Made by a program: the position numbers and the translations under genes. The notes beneath the pieces were generated by a model. The model had not been told where the DNA came from, did no database searches, and saw only the letters and a list, made by a program, of their open reading frames with translations. This document shows positions 32,971 to 45,515 of a stretch of 64,000 bases of DNA, piece by piece. How positions within the stretch are numbered: position 1 is the stretch's first letter; every line of letters starts with the position of its first letter. This DNA comes from Helianthus annuus (lineage: Eukaryota > Streptophyta > Magnoliopsida > Asterales > Asteraceae). Where the stretch lies: contig NC_035435.2 in assembly GCF_002127325.2 (NCBI RefSeq), positions 125,235,127 to 125,299,126 of the forward strand, written 5' to 3'.

Positions 32971-35613
32971 ATGGCTTCATCGTTGAAGAATACCTCTACA
33001 GCGATGTCTGCAATCAGTTCATCTCAGGGCATTCCACCTTTGCCTCCACCACCTGCTGGATCTCAGAAAATTGCTGAGAAGAGACCTACTCCCATTTTCT
33101 CTAAAACTCCATCTTCTTCTGCTCTAACTTCTTCTGCTCCCAGTACTAGTGATATATTTACTTTGATTTTGCAGATGAGGGATCGTATTCAGCGGCAGGA
33201 TGAAACTAATGACAGGATCCTTGAGGAAATCAGAGATCTCAAAAGACAGAAGAAAACGGCAGAGGATCATTCTCCACTGATGCCCAAATCTTTGAATTTT
33301 GATACTCCGATGATTACTTCTCAGCCATCAGAGGTCCCAGACATTCAACATGTGGGTGGATCAAGAGGAGTACACTTCGGCTCAGCAATAGTGACTCAGG
33401 CATCAGGTTCATATTTTCAGCCAGCAGGATCCTATACTCAGCATATGGGATCCTTCATGAATTCAGGAGCCTACTCAGGAGTACAGCAGGTTCTAGGATC
33501 CTCCTTTGTTCCAGGATCATCCCAGGTTCAAGGATCCTCCTTTGTTCCAGGATCATCCCAGGTTCAAGGATCCTCCTTTGTTCCAGGATCATCCCAGGTT
33601 CAAGGATTCTCCTTTGTTCCAGGATCATCCCAGGTTCAAGGATCCTCCTTCGTTCCAGGATCATCCCAGGTTCAGGGATCCCTCCAGATGCCAGGATCCT
33701 TGAAGAGTTTGCAAACAGGAAGTTCAGATGTCCATCAAGGAGATTTTATTCCAATGCAGACCATTGCTTCCACTGGTCCCTCCATCATCCCAGAGTCCCA
33801 GGAATATGGATTCATATCCAGTATTCCTAACTTGAACCCGATGGGAGGTAACACTTTTAATAATTCTCTTATGCAGGATGCAGGTATCAACCATGCTATG
33901 GCTAAAGAACTGTAGAAACTGAAGGATATGATATCAAGTGTTCCAGGGGTGGTCAAACCTATCCCGGAGATTGCAGATGGAAGCCATAAGGTATCTCGTT
34001 TTGCACCACCGATTTGTGATGCTGAGATACCCAAAAGATTCCATATTCCAATTATGAAGCTATATGATGGTTCAACGGATCCTGAGGAACACATAGCACA
34101 ATACAGGGAAAGGATGGAGATCAATCCGATTCCAGAAAGGTTAAAGGAAGCGTGCCTATGCAAGGGATTTGGATCCACTCTTACTGGATCAGCTCTCAAA
34201 TGGCTGCTAAGTCTTCCCCCTTACTCTATTACTTCGTTTGCTAACCTAGTTAACTTATTCAATAATCAATTTTCTTGTAGCAGAAAATTTGAACGTTTGA
34301 CTAGTGATTTATATAGGATAACTCAAGGTCCTAATGAATCATTAAGGGATTATATAACCAAATTTAGTAAAGAATCCTTGGACATTCCCAACTTGGATAT
34401 AGCCACGGCTGTTGAGGCCTTCAAGATGGGGTTGCTTAGGGATTCATTATTTTATGATGATCTTGTTATGACACCATGCAGGAACCTAGATGAAGTAAGG
34501 ACTCGGGCACTCAGATTCATCCGGTTAGAGGATGACAAGAGGATCCAGGAGAGACAAGCAGGATCCTCCAGACAAGAAAAGCAAGGATCCTCTTTCAAAA
34601 GCAACAAATTCAAATCCTATAACAGAACTGACAACCAGAATATGCATGCTGTTGACCAAGAAGAAGATGATGAGGATTATCCTCCGATTTCTGAATATTG
34701 TTTTTCCATTGATAACCATGAACTAATCCTTGCAATGCAGAATCTCGGAGAAAAAGCCAGATGGCCCAGAAAAAATGACAAACCAGCTGCAACTAAAGAC
34801 AAATCAAAGTGGTGTGCGTACCATGAGGATTTTGGGCATTTAACAGAGGAATGCATCGCATTGAGAAAGGAAATTGGATATCTGCTGAGCAAGGGACATT
34901 TAAAAGAGTTGTTGGGAAGAAAAAAGCCAAGGACTCAGGATCCTGAAAGGATCCCTGAAAAAGCTCCAGCTCCTCCGGCAGATGCACAAGTGATAAACTT
35001 TATTTCTAGTGGGTCAGACATCTGTGGTACGTCCTTTTTAGCAGCTAAAAGGCATGCAAAGGAAGCTAAAATGGATAACGGAGAAAGACCTATTCGGACA
35101 TCAAGTGTCTCGGAAGGAAAAGTGATAACCTTTGATGAAAATGATCGCGTTGATATCCAGGATCCTCATCATGATAGTTTAGTTATTACTCTCTTTATTT
35201 CTAACCATTTTGTCCGCAGGATCCTTATTGACGGAGGAAGCTCATTAAACATTATCCAGCTTGATGTTCTGAAGAAAATGGGTATCCCAGAATCAGATAT
35301 CACACCAAGATCCTCCGTGCTTGTAGGATTTAGTGGAGAAACTAAGAGAACCCTGGGGGACATCAAACTCCCAATTTATGTGGAAGGATTACATAATTAT
35401 CAAAAATTTTGTGTTATTGACTGTTTGTCTTGTTGTAATGTTATCCTTGGCAGGCCCTGGATACACGATATGAAGGCAGTCCCATCCACCTACCATCAAT
35501 GTGTGAAGCTCCCTAGCCCTTGGGGAATAGTCAAGATCGATAGTGATCAGCAGGAGGCTAAGGATTGTTACACATCATCAATGAAACCAGCCTCGAAATC
35601 AAGGGAGCAATAG
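32971..35613 (+). pseudogene. gag-pro: E5 gag-protease ORF with one amber codon
   Basis: The frame starts at MASSLKNTSTAM, about 60 bases after the primer site. It contains five 12-residue GSSFVPGSSQVQ repeats (33496-33675), the gag domain, the CAYHEDFGHLTEEC knuckle and the protease motif RRILIDGGSSLNI. A TAG at 33913-33915 replaces a Gln codon between the repeat region and the gag domain. The frame then continues open to the normal UAG at 35611-35613, which is followed by CAA TTA and pol in frame. Confidence 0.92.
33496..33675 (+). repeat. 36-bp coding minisatellite in E5 gag, 5 units
   Basis: Five units, each encoding GSSFVPGSSQVQ (one unit reads GF). The unit count differs between copies: five in E3 and E5, four in E4, three in E6. 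Because 36 is a multiple of three, gain or loss keeps the frame. Confidence 0.93.
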
Positions 35614-38600
35614 CAATTAAAGTATCCTCCAAGGAGTGTCTTGAAGGCAAGGGAGCAGGATGTGGACGAAATCCTAATGGATCCTGATGATCCTGAATCC
35701 AAAATCTATGTCGGATCAGGGATCCTTGGCAAGATGAAAGAAGACCTTGTATCCTTCCTCAAAAGAAGAAAATCTACCTTTGCATGGAAACATGAGGATA
35801 AGACAGGTATATCTAAGGATATTATCACTCATAAACTTGGCATTGACAGGTCATTCAAACCAATCCATCAAAAAAGGAGGAAGTTTGCACCAGAAAGAAA
35901 TGCCATTATCCAGGAAGAGGTAGAGAGATTGCTACGAGCAGGTATGATTAGAGAAGTAAAGTATCCAAGATGGCTGGCCAATGTGGTTGTTGTTCAAAAG
36001 AAAAATAGAAAGTGGAGGGTATGTGTCGATTTCACTGACTTAAATAAGGCATGTCCCAAGGATCCTTTCCCATTACCCCACATTGATTCCATGGTGGATG
36101 CAACGCCGGGTCATGAACTGTTAACCTTTATGGATGCTTCATCTGGATTCCAACAAATTCAGATGGAACCATCTGACCAAGAGGATACGGCTTTTATGAC
36201 CCCAACCGGTTTATATTGTTATATTGCTATGCCGTTTGGGTTAAGGAATGCAGGTGTAACATATCAAAGACTGGTGAATATGATGTTCAAGGATCAGATT
36301 GGAAAGACTATGGAAGTATACATAGATGATATGGTGGTGAAATCCATAAAAGCTGAGGATCACCTAAGAGACTTGGAGGAAGCATTTGATATCCTTGACA
36401 GATATAACATGAAGCTTAATCCTTCAAAATGTCACTTTGGTGTAAAGGCAGGTAAATTCTTAGGATATATGGTAACCAAGAGGGGCATTGAAGCAAGTCC
36501 GGAACAAATCAAAGCATTGGTGAATATCAAATCTCCTGCCAACGCTAAGGATGTGCAAAGGCTAACAGGCAGGATAGCAGCTTTAAACAGATTTATATCT
36601 AAATCCTCAGAAAAGTGTAAAGAATTCTATGATATCCTAAGAAAAAACAAGAAATTCGAATGGACTGTGAAGCATGAGAGTGCTTTACAAGCCCTCAAAG
36701 AATACCTGTCCTCAGCTCCAGCGTTGATGAAACCAGAAAAAGGAGATGTGTTATCCTTATATCTTGCGGTATCCTCAAAAGCAGTAAGTGCAGTCCTTGT
36801 TAAGGATCATGAAGGTACACAATATCCTGTCTATTATGTAAGTAAGAGTTTACTTGATGCTGAATCCAGGTATTCACACCTTGAAAAGCTTATTCTTGCA
36901 TTAATTATGGCATCTACTAAGTTAAGACATTATTTTGAAACCCATGTCATTATTGTTAGAACTAACTTTCCAACTAAGAATGTCCTCAGGAAACCAGAGA
37001 TGTCCGGAAGGATGGCTAAGTGGGCAGTAAAGCTTAGTGCCCATGATATAAGATATGAGCCCAGAACAGCAATCAAATCTCAAGCATTAGCAGACTTTGT
37101 GGCTGATTTCAGTAGCGATTTACAAAAGGAAGCTGAACTAGAAGTCCAGCAGCTGGATGAGACCAAGGATCCTTGGATACTACATACTGATGGATCCTCA
37201 AATGTTAAAGGCACAGGGCTTGGTATACTACTAAAATCGCCACAGGGGGACATAATACCCCACTCCATAGCTTGTGAGTTCCAAGCCACTAACAATGAGG
37301 CTGAATATGAAGCCTTGAGTGCTGGTTTGCAAATCGCTAAGCATATGGGGATCAGGTATCTTGAGGTATACGTGGACTCATTGCTAATCACTAATCACTT
37401 TAATGGATCCTATGCTGTTAAAGGCGAAAAACTAACCAAATATTTAGAGATAGTCAAAGAATTGGCACTCTCCTTTGTTTTCTTTAGTTTAACACAGGTA
37501 CCAAGGGAAGAAAAGACAGAAGCTGATGCATTGGCTAATCTAGGATCATCCTTGAAGATCCCAGAGGATATAAGTATCCCCATCATCCATATCCTAACCC
37601 CTGCCATTGAAAATCAAGTGACCATGGAAATAGAAGAAGATTCTGCAATGATCCCTAGTGAGGATACTCAATCCTGCCCAGGATCATGGATCTCACCAAT
37701 CATGAGATACTTACAACACGGGGAGATTCCTATGGGAGAAAACCCTAGGGCTTTCAGAATTAAGGTATCTCAATTCACAATCTTAAATAATATATTGTAT
37801 AAGCGATCTCTTGCAGGACCATATTTGAGATGTATCGAGGATCCTGAAATCCAAGAAGTTCTAAAAGACTTCCATGAAGGAGATTGTGGAAACCACACTG
37901 GGGGCAGGGCATTGTTCTCAAGGATCCTAAGGACAGGATACTACTGGCCAACTATGAGAAGGGATGCTGTGGAGTATGCTAAGAAGTGTGATCCTTGTCA
38001 AAGACACAGCAATATCCTTCACTAGCCGGCTGAATTTCTACACCCTATATCCTCTTCTTGGCCATTTATCAAATGGGGGATGGATATAGTTGGCAAGCTC
38101 CCTAAGGCACCTGGTGGAAAAGTGTTCATGCTTGCTATGACTGATTACTTCTCCAAGTGGATAGAGGCTGAAGCTTTTGCCCAAGTCAGAGAGAAGGAAG
38201 TTATATCCTTTATTAAGAGAAATATCATAACTAGATTTGGCATTCCTTCTGAAATTATATGTGATAATGGTTCCCAATTTATTGGGAGCAGAACTACTAA
38301 CTCTTGTGACAGCTGGGGGATTAAGATGATAACATCAACACCAGTCCACCCACAAGCCAATGGACAAGCAGAATCATCCAACAAGATCATCATCAACAAT
38401 CTGAAGAAGAAACTTGGATCCAAGAATGGGAAATGGGCAGAAGAATTACCTTATGTGCTTTGGGCTGCTAGGACAACCCCCAAGAATGCTACTGGTCAAA
38501 CACCATTCTCTTTGGTATTTGGGGCAGAATCAGTGATCCCAACAGAAATGGTGGTTCCAACTGCTAGAACAAGTACCCGTGATCCTGAGGAGAATGATGC

Positions 38601-38919
38601 AAACCTGGCTCAAGACTTGGATACTATTGAGGAAATCAGGGATCTGGCTAGGATAAGGATGGCTAGCTACCAACAAAGAATGGCTGGTGCTTACAACAAA
38701 AATGTCAGGATAAGGAAATTCCAAGTTGGGGATATGGTATTGAGAAAAGCATTCCAGAATACCACCAATCCTGCTGATGGGAAATTGGCACCAAAATGGG
38801 AAGGCCCTTATTTGATTGAAGCCGAAGCAGGAAAGGGGGCATATAGATTGCTAACCATGGAAGGTAATTTGTTACCAAGAGCCTGGAATGCTGTCCACTT
38901 GAAGAAATATTTTATGTGA
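35614..38919 (+). pseudogene. pol: E5 pol: RT, RNase H, aRNase H, integrase with one amber codon
   Basis: 1102 codons in frame with gag-protease across the UAG. RT has YIDDMVVKS, the first RNase H is degenerate, the aRNase H has HTDGSSNVKGTG, and integrase has GNHTGG...KCDPCQRHSN, the DDE residues and KWEGPYLI. A TAG at 38023-38025 replaces a Gln just after the integrase zinc region (NILH). Otherwise full length and open; product inactive unless suppressed. Confidence 0.92.
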
Positions 38920-40388
38920 GCAGGATCCTCCTGGCACGTATGATCCTTACATTAGAAGTATCCTTGAAGGATCCCTGAGGTGTCAATGATCCTTACCCTG
39001 GTAATGTCCTAATCTTGAACTATTTCATTTTCTTATTATTTAAGGATAAGGATCATGTATCCTTCATCCTTCTCTCACAAGATTTTGAGTTCTGATAGTC
39101 CAGGTATCCTTAGCGTATTGTTGATAATCTTCAGAAGTAATTCAGATCCTTGGGTTCAACCCCAGTTGTTTGGGCTTGTCCCCAGTTATCCTTGGGCTTG
39201 TCCCCAGTTTCGCCTGTAGCGCACGATGATCCTGGTATAGTTCAAGTCTTTGGGACCAGTACTCGCTTTAGGGGCTGATAATTCCATCGTACTGGCTATA
39301 CCTAGGATCCTACGTATAATGGTAGACGTACCATACATCCGTTCCTAAGGTTTCTAACGTTTTCACGTTAGCTAACGTTTTGGCATTATCATGTCACTAA
39401 GTTTGGATAGCCGCCAGTAAGGGCCATACTCCAGTTCACCTACGATCCTTGGGCTTGTCCCCAGTTATCCTTTGGGCTTGTCCCCAGTGATCCTTTGGGC
39501 TTGTCCCCAGTTATCCTTTGGGCTTGTCCCCAGTGATCCTTTGGGCTTGTCCCCAGTTATCCTTTGGGCTTGTCCCCAATTATCCTTTGAATTGTTGGGC
39601 TTGTCCCCAGTTACTAACTTGTCTTTTATATTGGCTCAGATCCAAGTTATATTCTATTTTCAGGTTTTCGAAGTTAAACAACTAAGGATCCTCAATCATT
39701 GTTATCTACTGAGGTTTTTCTTATGTTTACCCTGGTTACAGTATTAACAGTAAGGATCCTAACTTGGATCCTCAGGTATGATCCTTAACTATTTTTAATT
39801 TCATTCATTATTCATTTGAATAACCCTTATACCTTGACAACTGAACCTATGATCCTTAAAATGAACTACTTTTTGGAAGTTTTCGACTATAGGATACTTG
39901 ATCCTGGATCATATCCTAAATTTCTTAAATATAATTTGATTAACTTTTCTTACTCAGACAAGTATAAATCAAAACAATTGAAAGTTTAAAAGATATACAA
40001 GGATAACATCACAGGATAAGTCAAAAGTTAAAAGTTTTATTCATTCACAAAATATTTAACCCTTTAAAGTTGTCAAAATTGCCAACCCACGTTTCTACCA
40101 GCAAAACGTGGCCCGTCCACATGGGTTGGCAAAGGGTGTCCATTGTTCATGCGGTCATAGCAGTGCAGGAAATAAAGGTCGGCAGGATAACAAGTGGCTT
40201 CATCCCCCAAACAGAGGATCCCTCCACCACCTATTATCCTACCTATTGTTCAAAGGATCATGGATCCTTACCCTAAAAACTATTGTTCAAAGTACAAACC
40301 ATCAAACTATTCAAACAAACAACCACCAAACAAAAAAATTGGGCTCCGGCTAAGTCTCGAAATTTCCATCATCGCCCAATCCTGCAGC
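38920..40388. other. E5 spacer
   Basis: Non-coding, same order as the other copies: units at 39162-39213, hairpin block with CTAACGT/ACGTTAG at 39354-39371, the longest tandem array of the window at 39445-39615, an AT-rich tract, then the probable 3' untranslated region of the opposite-strand gene (40060-40388). Confidence 0.75.
39445..39615 (+). repeat. E5 spacer tandem array, 7-8 units of 22-23 bp
   Basis: Units alternate between ...CCCCAGTTATCC and ...CCCCAGTGATCC, suggesting expansion by a two-unit step. Confidence 0.88.
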
Positions 40389-41998
40389 TCAATCCTTCGC
40401 TGCACCATCACCACCAGCTCCGCTTGCCTCACCACCTTGGTCCTTGCCAGTGCCTCCACCCTCAAGCATCGGGATCTCCTCATCCTCCTCATCATCCTCC
40501 AGCTCAGCCAGCCTAGCCTTCCAGCCTTCAACATCCCAGGTGCTCTTATCAAAAGCAGGATCCTGGGCTTCCATGGCCATTTGCAGTTGGATCTTGTACA
40601 TAGCTATGGCGGCAGAGACCTTGGCATCCTGGGTGATCTCGTGCTTCTCATAGTCAAAATTGATCAGCATCTTGGCAGCATCATTCTTGGTGGCCTGGAG
40701 CTCCTTTTGAAGATCGGCTATCTTGAGATCCTTCAACACCCCAACCTGTTGAAGGTCAGCAATCTGGCGATCCTGATCCTCAACATGGCCAACATATGTC
40801 TCTACCTCAGCAAATTTCTACAAGGAAGACAAGGAATGATGTCAGAAACCAAGTGATCCTTAGACTAGCAGGATACACAAGCAGGACAGTGATCCTTACC
40901 TCGTTGATGTAGTCCAGACACTGTTGGCGGAGCAGGGGCAGACCTTGCAAATCCTCAGCTTCAGAGGCCTTTCTCTTCTTGCCTCCTTTTCCCCTGATAG
41001 GTGCTTTAGGGGCCGAAGCAGTTGGGCTAGCAGCAGGGGTCTTCTTCTTAGAGGATTTGACTTTAGTAAGATCAGTGATGCCGAACTTTGAGGAAGATTT
41101 GGTGGATTTTCCAGCGCCTGCACAACCAAAACAAGATAAGTATCTTAATTTTATTTGACTCTCATTATATAAATACTCCTTAAATAAGGATACTTACTTG
41201 ACATTGTGACAGAAGCAGAGGATACTTCCTGAGAATCCTGGGTGGTAATCTTGAAAGTTCTGACTTCAGGATCAAGCTTCTTAAAGGCCAGGAGTCTCTC
41301 TTTTGCAGCAGGAGTCAACTTCAGATGTGAAACGGAGATAGCTCCACAACAAGAAAACAACAGAACATCAGTGATCCTTATACTAAAGGACAAGTTCTAC
41401 GGTGATCCTTCCCAGGATCCTTTATCCTACCATGGGTAACCCACTTCTTGGGCAAATCCTCCCCATCAGGGATGGTATCTCTCCTTACAAAAAAGAACCG
41501 CCGCTTCCAATTAGTATCATTCTTGGTAGCCTTGAAGATCGGATGCTCCTCCTCGGGTCTACGTTTGAACAGATAACGATGGGAACCAAAGGTGGTCAGA
41601 TTGTATAGCTCACCCAACTCGGCCATACCTAAGTCAATCCCCTCTTGCTCGATGATCCTCTCAAGGGTAAACAAAACCCTCCAGATCATCGGCATGGCCT
41701 GGATGTAAGATATGCCGGTCAAGGAGAAAAAGGCTTGGGTGAAGGCTGGAAAGGGATACGTATAACCTATGGAAAACGGGATCACAGGAAAGGCAACCCA
41801 TGAATCGGAGGTGTGGTCACTCAGGGCAGAAGGATCATAAGCTTTGAACACCGTATTTGCAGGAAAACAGCACCGAATCCTGTCAATCTGAGGATCGGCA
41901 AAGATACAGCGTTCTTTAGCAGAATTTGTGATGATCCCTTGGCTCTTAAAGGGGCTTTCTTTCTGCTGATCCTTGGCAGGAGAATTCCGGAGCAACAT
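40389..41998 (-). CDS. E5 opposite-strand gene, four exons, intact (subfamily A)
   Basis: Predicted exons on the minus strand: 41998-41431 (568 nt), 41341-41198 (144), 41117-40900 (218), 40817-40389 (429 with stop), 452 residues. Donors CATG|GTAGGA, CAA|GTAAGT and GAG|GTAAGG; the exon 2 acceptor is GTGGAG instead of GTGCAG, still AG. Frames join without a stop. The domain layout matches E4: exon 1 with SFFSLTGISYIQAMPMIWR and SHRYLFKRR, exon 3 basic GKGGKKRK, exon 4 coiled coil and acidic tail. It sits head-to-tail against the element's 3' end, transcribed toward pol. Confidence 0.82.
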
Positions 41999-42129
41999 TT
42001 TGAACGAAATAGACACAAGAAGAAAAACAGAGCAATCGAGAGAGAAGATGAAGGGAATACCTGTTCAATCCTCTGGTTGCGGTTATAAAGGGAGAAGTTC
42101 TTGATTTTAAATGCAAACAATCCTATACC

Positions 42130-42225
42130 TATCTCTATTTATAATCATGATTTGTGCAGGGCTGTCACCTCCATGACGTCAGGATTACAACGGATAGTTC
42201 GTTCACAACGGCTATATATCCGTTG
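42130..42225 (-). promoter_or_regulatory. E5 opposite-strand promoter: TATAAATA, TGACGTCA, AACGGCTA
   Basis: Plus-strand positions: TATTTATA 42136-42143, TGACGTCA 42174-42181, AACGGCTA 42207-42214 plus AACGGA and CCGTTG nearby. Order and spacing as in E1, E2, E4 and E6. Confidence 0.6.
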
Positions 42226-42287
42226 AGTTAGTTACAGATAAGATCAGCAAAATATAACTCGTTAATATTACATAATTACTCCTTATA

Positions 42288-42298
42288 TTTTGGGGGCA
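42288..42298 (+). other. E5 polypurine tract
   Basis: TTTTGGGGGCA, two bases before the 3' LTR. Confidence 0.82.
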
Positions 42299-42300
42299 AT

Positions 42301-43018
42301 TGTTAGGGCAGGATTTTAATGACCTGTGATCCTTACATGATATCCTAACAAGTGATCCTTGTTTCTTTGGCAGATAGTGATCCTCAGAAGAGCTTCAGGA
42401 TCAGGATCATGGATCATCCTAAGGATCCTCATACTAACGATTGTTCTCTTTATATTTAATGTTGTTTTGCAGGAATTACGAGTTGGACCTTGTCTTGGCA
42501 ACGTTATTAAGGAATCTTTCACGCTAATTTCGCACATGCATAACCAGAAATAGACGTTGTGGAGAATATGGAAACTTAGCACAAATTACGGGCATTTAGT
42601 TAGGCTAAATTTACTTCTGTTTCTAAAGGGGTAACGAGCTAGTAGTTAGGTGACTTACCTAAATTCAACCACACACACTTATATAAAGGGCAGTCTCAAG
42701 CATTCGGAGGACACGACACATTTCTTACACACTTTAGCATACTACACCATAGTGATCCTTGTACCTAGCTCGTTACCATCCAAAGTTGTAAAACATTGTT
42801 TATTATATTGAAGTTTGGTGATCGGTAGTTTCTATCACCCGAGGTTTTTTATGCCGGAGATCATTCATTGATCAAGGGCTTTTTCCTCGTATAAATCCTT
42901 GTGTCACTTGCGCAATTTACATTTAAGTGATCCTTTACTTTATCCATCACTACAAGCATCATTCCCCGTTAACAGAGAGTTTGGTTGCATTATCCTTGTG
43001 TGATTTTTGGCCAAAACA
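42301..43018 (+). repeat. E5 3' LTR (718 bp)
   Basis: TGTTAGGGCAGG to GGCCAAAACA; followed by GTGCC (43019-43023), the target duplication, and then E4 pol. Confidence 0.95.
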
Positions 43019-45515
43019 GTGCCTTAGGGAGCTTGCCAACTATATCCATCCCCCATCTCATAAATGGCCAAGAGGAGGGTATAGGATGTAGAAATTCAGC
43101 CGGCTGGTGAAGGATATTGCTGTGTCTTTGACAAGGATCACACTTCTTAGCATACTCCACAGCATCCCTTTTCATAGTTGGCCAGTAGTATCCTGTCCTT
43201 AAGATCCTTGAGAACAATGCCCTGCCCCCAGTGTGGTTTCCGCAATCTCCTTCGTGGAAGTCTTTTAAAACTTCTTGAACTTCAGGATCCTCGATACATC
43301 TCAAATATGGTCCTGCAAGAGATCGCTTATACAACATATTATTTAGGATTGTGAATTGAGATACCTTAATTCTGAAAGCCCTAGGGTTTTCTCCCATAGG
43401 AATCTCCCCATGTTGTAAGTATCTCATGATTGGTGAGATCCATGATCCTGAACAGGATTGAGTATCCTCACTAGGGAACATTGCAGAATCCTCTTCTATT
43501 TCCATGGTCACTTGATTTTCAATAGCAGGGGTCAGGATATGGATGATGGGGATACTTATATCCTCTGGGATCTTCAAGGATGATCCAAGGTTAGCGAATG
43601 CATCAGCTTCTGTATTTTCTTCCCTTGGTACCTGTGTCAAACTAAAGAAAACAAAGGAGAGTGCCAATTCTTTGACTATCTCTAAATATTTGGTTAGTTT
43701 TTCACCTTTAACAGCATAGGATCCATTAAAGTGAATAGTGATTAACAATGAATCCACGTATACTTCAAGATACCTGATCCCCATATGCTTAGCAATTTGC
43801 AAACCAGCAATCAAGGCTTCATATTCAGCCTCATTGTTAGTGGCTTGGAACTCACAAGCTATGGAGTGGGGTATTATGTCCCCCTGTGGCGATTTTAGTA
43901 GTATACCAAGCCCCGTGCCTTTAACATTTGAGGATCCATCAGTATGTAGTATCCAATGATCCTTGGTCTCATCCAGCTGCTGGACTTCCAATTCGGCTTC
44001 CTTTTGTAAATCACTACTGAAATCAGCCACAAAGTCTGCTAATGCTTGAGATTTGATGGCTGTTCTAGGCCCATATCTTATATCATGGGCACTAAGCTTT
44101 ACTGCCCATTTAGCCATCCTTCCGGACATCTCTGGTTTCCTGAGGACATTCTTAATTGGAAAATTAGTTCTAACAACAATAACATGGGTTTCAAAATAAT
44201 GTCTTAGTTTAGTAGATGCCATAATTAATGCAAGAATAAGTTTTTCAAGGTGTGAATACCTGGATTCAGCATCAAGTAAACTCTTACTTACATAATAGAC
44301 AGGATATTGTGTACCTTCATGATCCTTAACAAGGACTGCACTTACTGCTTTCGAGGATACCGCAAGATACAAGGATAACATGTCTCCTTTTTCTGGTTTC
44401 ATCAACGCTGGAGCTGAGGATAGGTATTCTTTGAGGGCTTGTAAAGCACTCTCATGCTTCTCAGTCCACTCAAATTTCTTGTTCTTTCTTAGGATATCAT
44501 AGAAATCTTTACACTTCTCTGAGGATTTGGATATAAATCTGTTTAGAGCTGCTATCCTGCCTGTTAGCCTTTGCACATCCTTAGCGTTGGCAGGAGATTT
44601 GATATTCACCAATGCTTTGATTTATTCTGGGCTTGCTTCAATGCCCCTCTTGGTTACCATATATCCTAAGAATTTACCTGCCTTTACACCAAAGTGACAT
44701 TTTGAAGGATTAAGCTTCATGTTATATCTGTCAAGGGTATCGAATGCTTCCTCCAAGTCTCTTAGGTGATCCTCAGCTTTTATGGATTTCACCACCATAT
44801 CATCTATGTATACTTCCATAGTCTGTCCAATCTGATCTTTGAACATCATATTCACCAGTCTTTGATATGTTGCACCTGCATTCCTTAATCCAAACGGCAT
44901 AGCAATATAACAATATAAACCGGTTGGGGTCATAAAAGCCGTATCCTCTTGGTCAGATGGTTCCATCTGAATTTGTTGGAATCCAAATGAAGCATCCATA
45001 AAGGTTAACAGTTCATGACCCGCCGTTGCATCCACCATGGAGTCAATGTGGGGTAATGGGAAAGGATCCCTGGGACATGCCTTATTTAAATCAGTGAAAT
45101 CGACACATACCCTCCACTTTCCATTTTTCTTTTGAACAACAACCACATTGGCCAGCCATCTTGGATACTTTACTTCTCTAATCATACCTGCTCGTAGCAA
45201 TCTCTCTACCTCTTCCTGGATAATGGCATTTCTTTCTGGTGCAAACTTCCTCCTTTTTTGATGGATTGGTTTTAATGACATGTCAATGCCAAGTTTATGA
45301 GTGATAATATCCTTAGATATACCTGTCATATCCTCATGTTTCCATGCAAAGGTAGATTTTCTTCTTTTGAGGAAGGATACAAGGTCTTCTTTCATCTTGC
45401 CAAGGATCCCTGATCCGATATAGATTTTGGATTCAGGATCATCAGGATCCATGAGAATTTCGTCCACATCCTGCTCTCTTGCCTCCAAGACATCCCTTGG
45501 AGGATACTTTAATTG
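43019..45515 (-). pseudogene. pol: E4 pol: RT, RNases H and integrase zinc region, between E5 and E6
   Basis: Follows the E4 UAG (45516-45518) in frame through CAA TTA. RT has YIDDMVVKS. A TAA at 44622-44624 (others read Gln in PEQIKAL) ends the frame within the RT connection. Downstream sequence is open again through both RNase H domains and the integrase zinc region (KCDPCQRHSN) until the E5 insertion. Otherwise very close to E3, E5 and E6. Confidence 0.9.

Larger units (their letters stand above)
32173..43018 (+). mobile_element. E5: complete Tat-family element (subfamily A)
   Basis: 10,846 bp with both LTRs and a perfect GTGCC duplication, inserted in the integrase gene of E4. Order: LTR, primer site, gag-protease, UAG, pol, spacer, opposite-strand gene, polypurine tract, LTR. 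LTRs differ by about seven substitutions and one indel by eye. Gag and pol each carry one nonsense codon, while the opposite-strand gene is intact. Confidence 0.95.

Noticed and set aside
33455..33703. Repeat-rich frames overlapping the gag minisatellite (MILEQRR... and MFQDHPRFK...)
   Set aside because: They are shadows of the 36-bp repeat in other frames.
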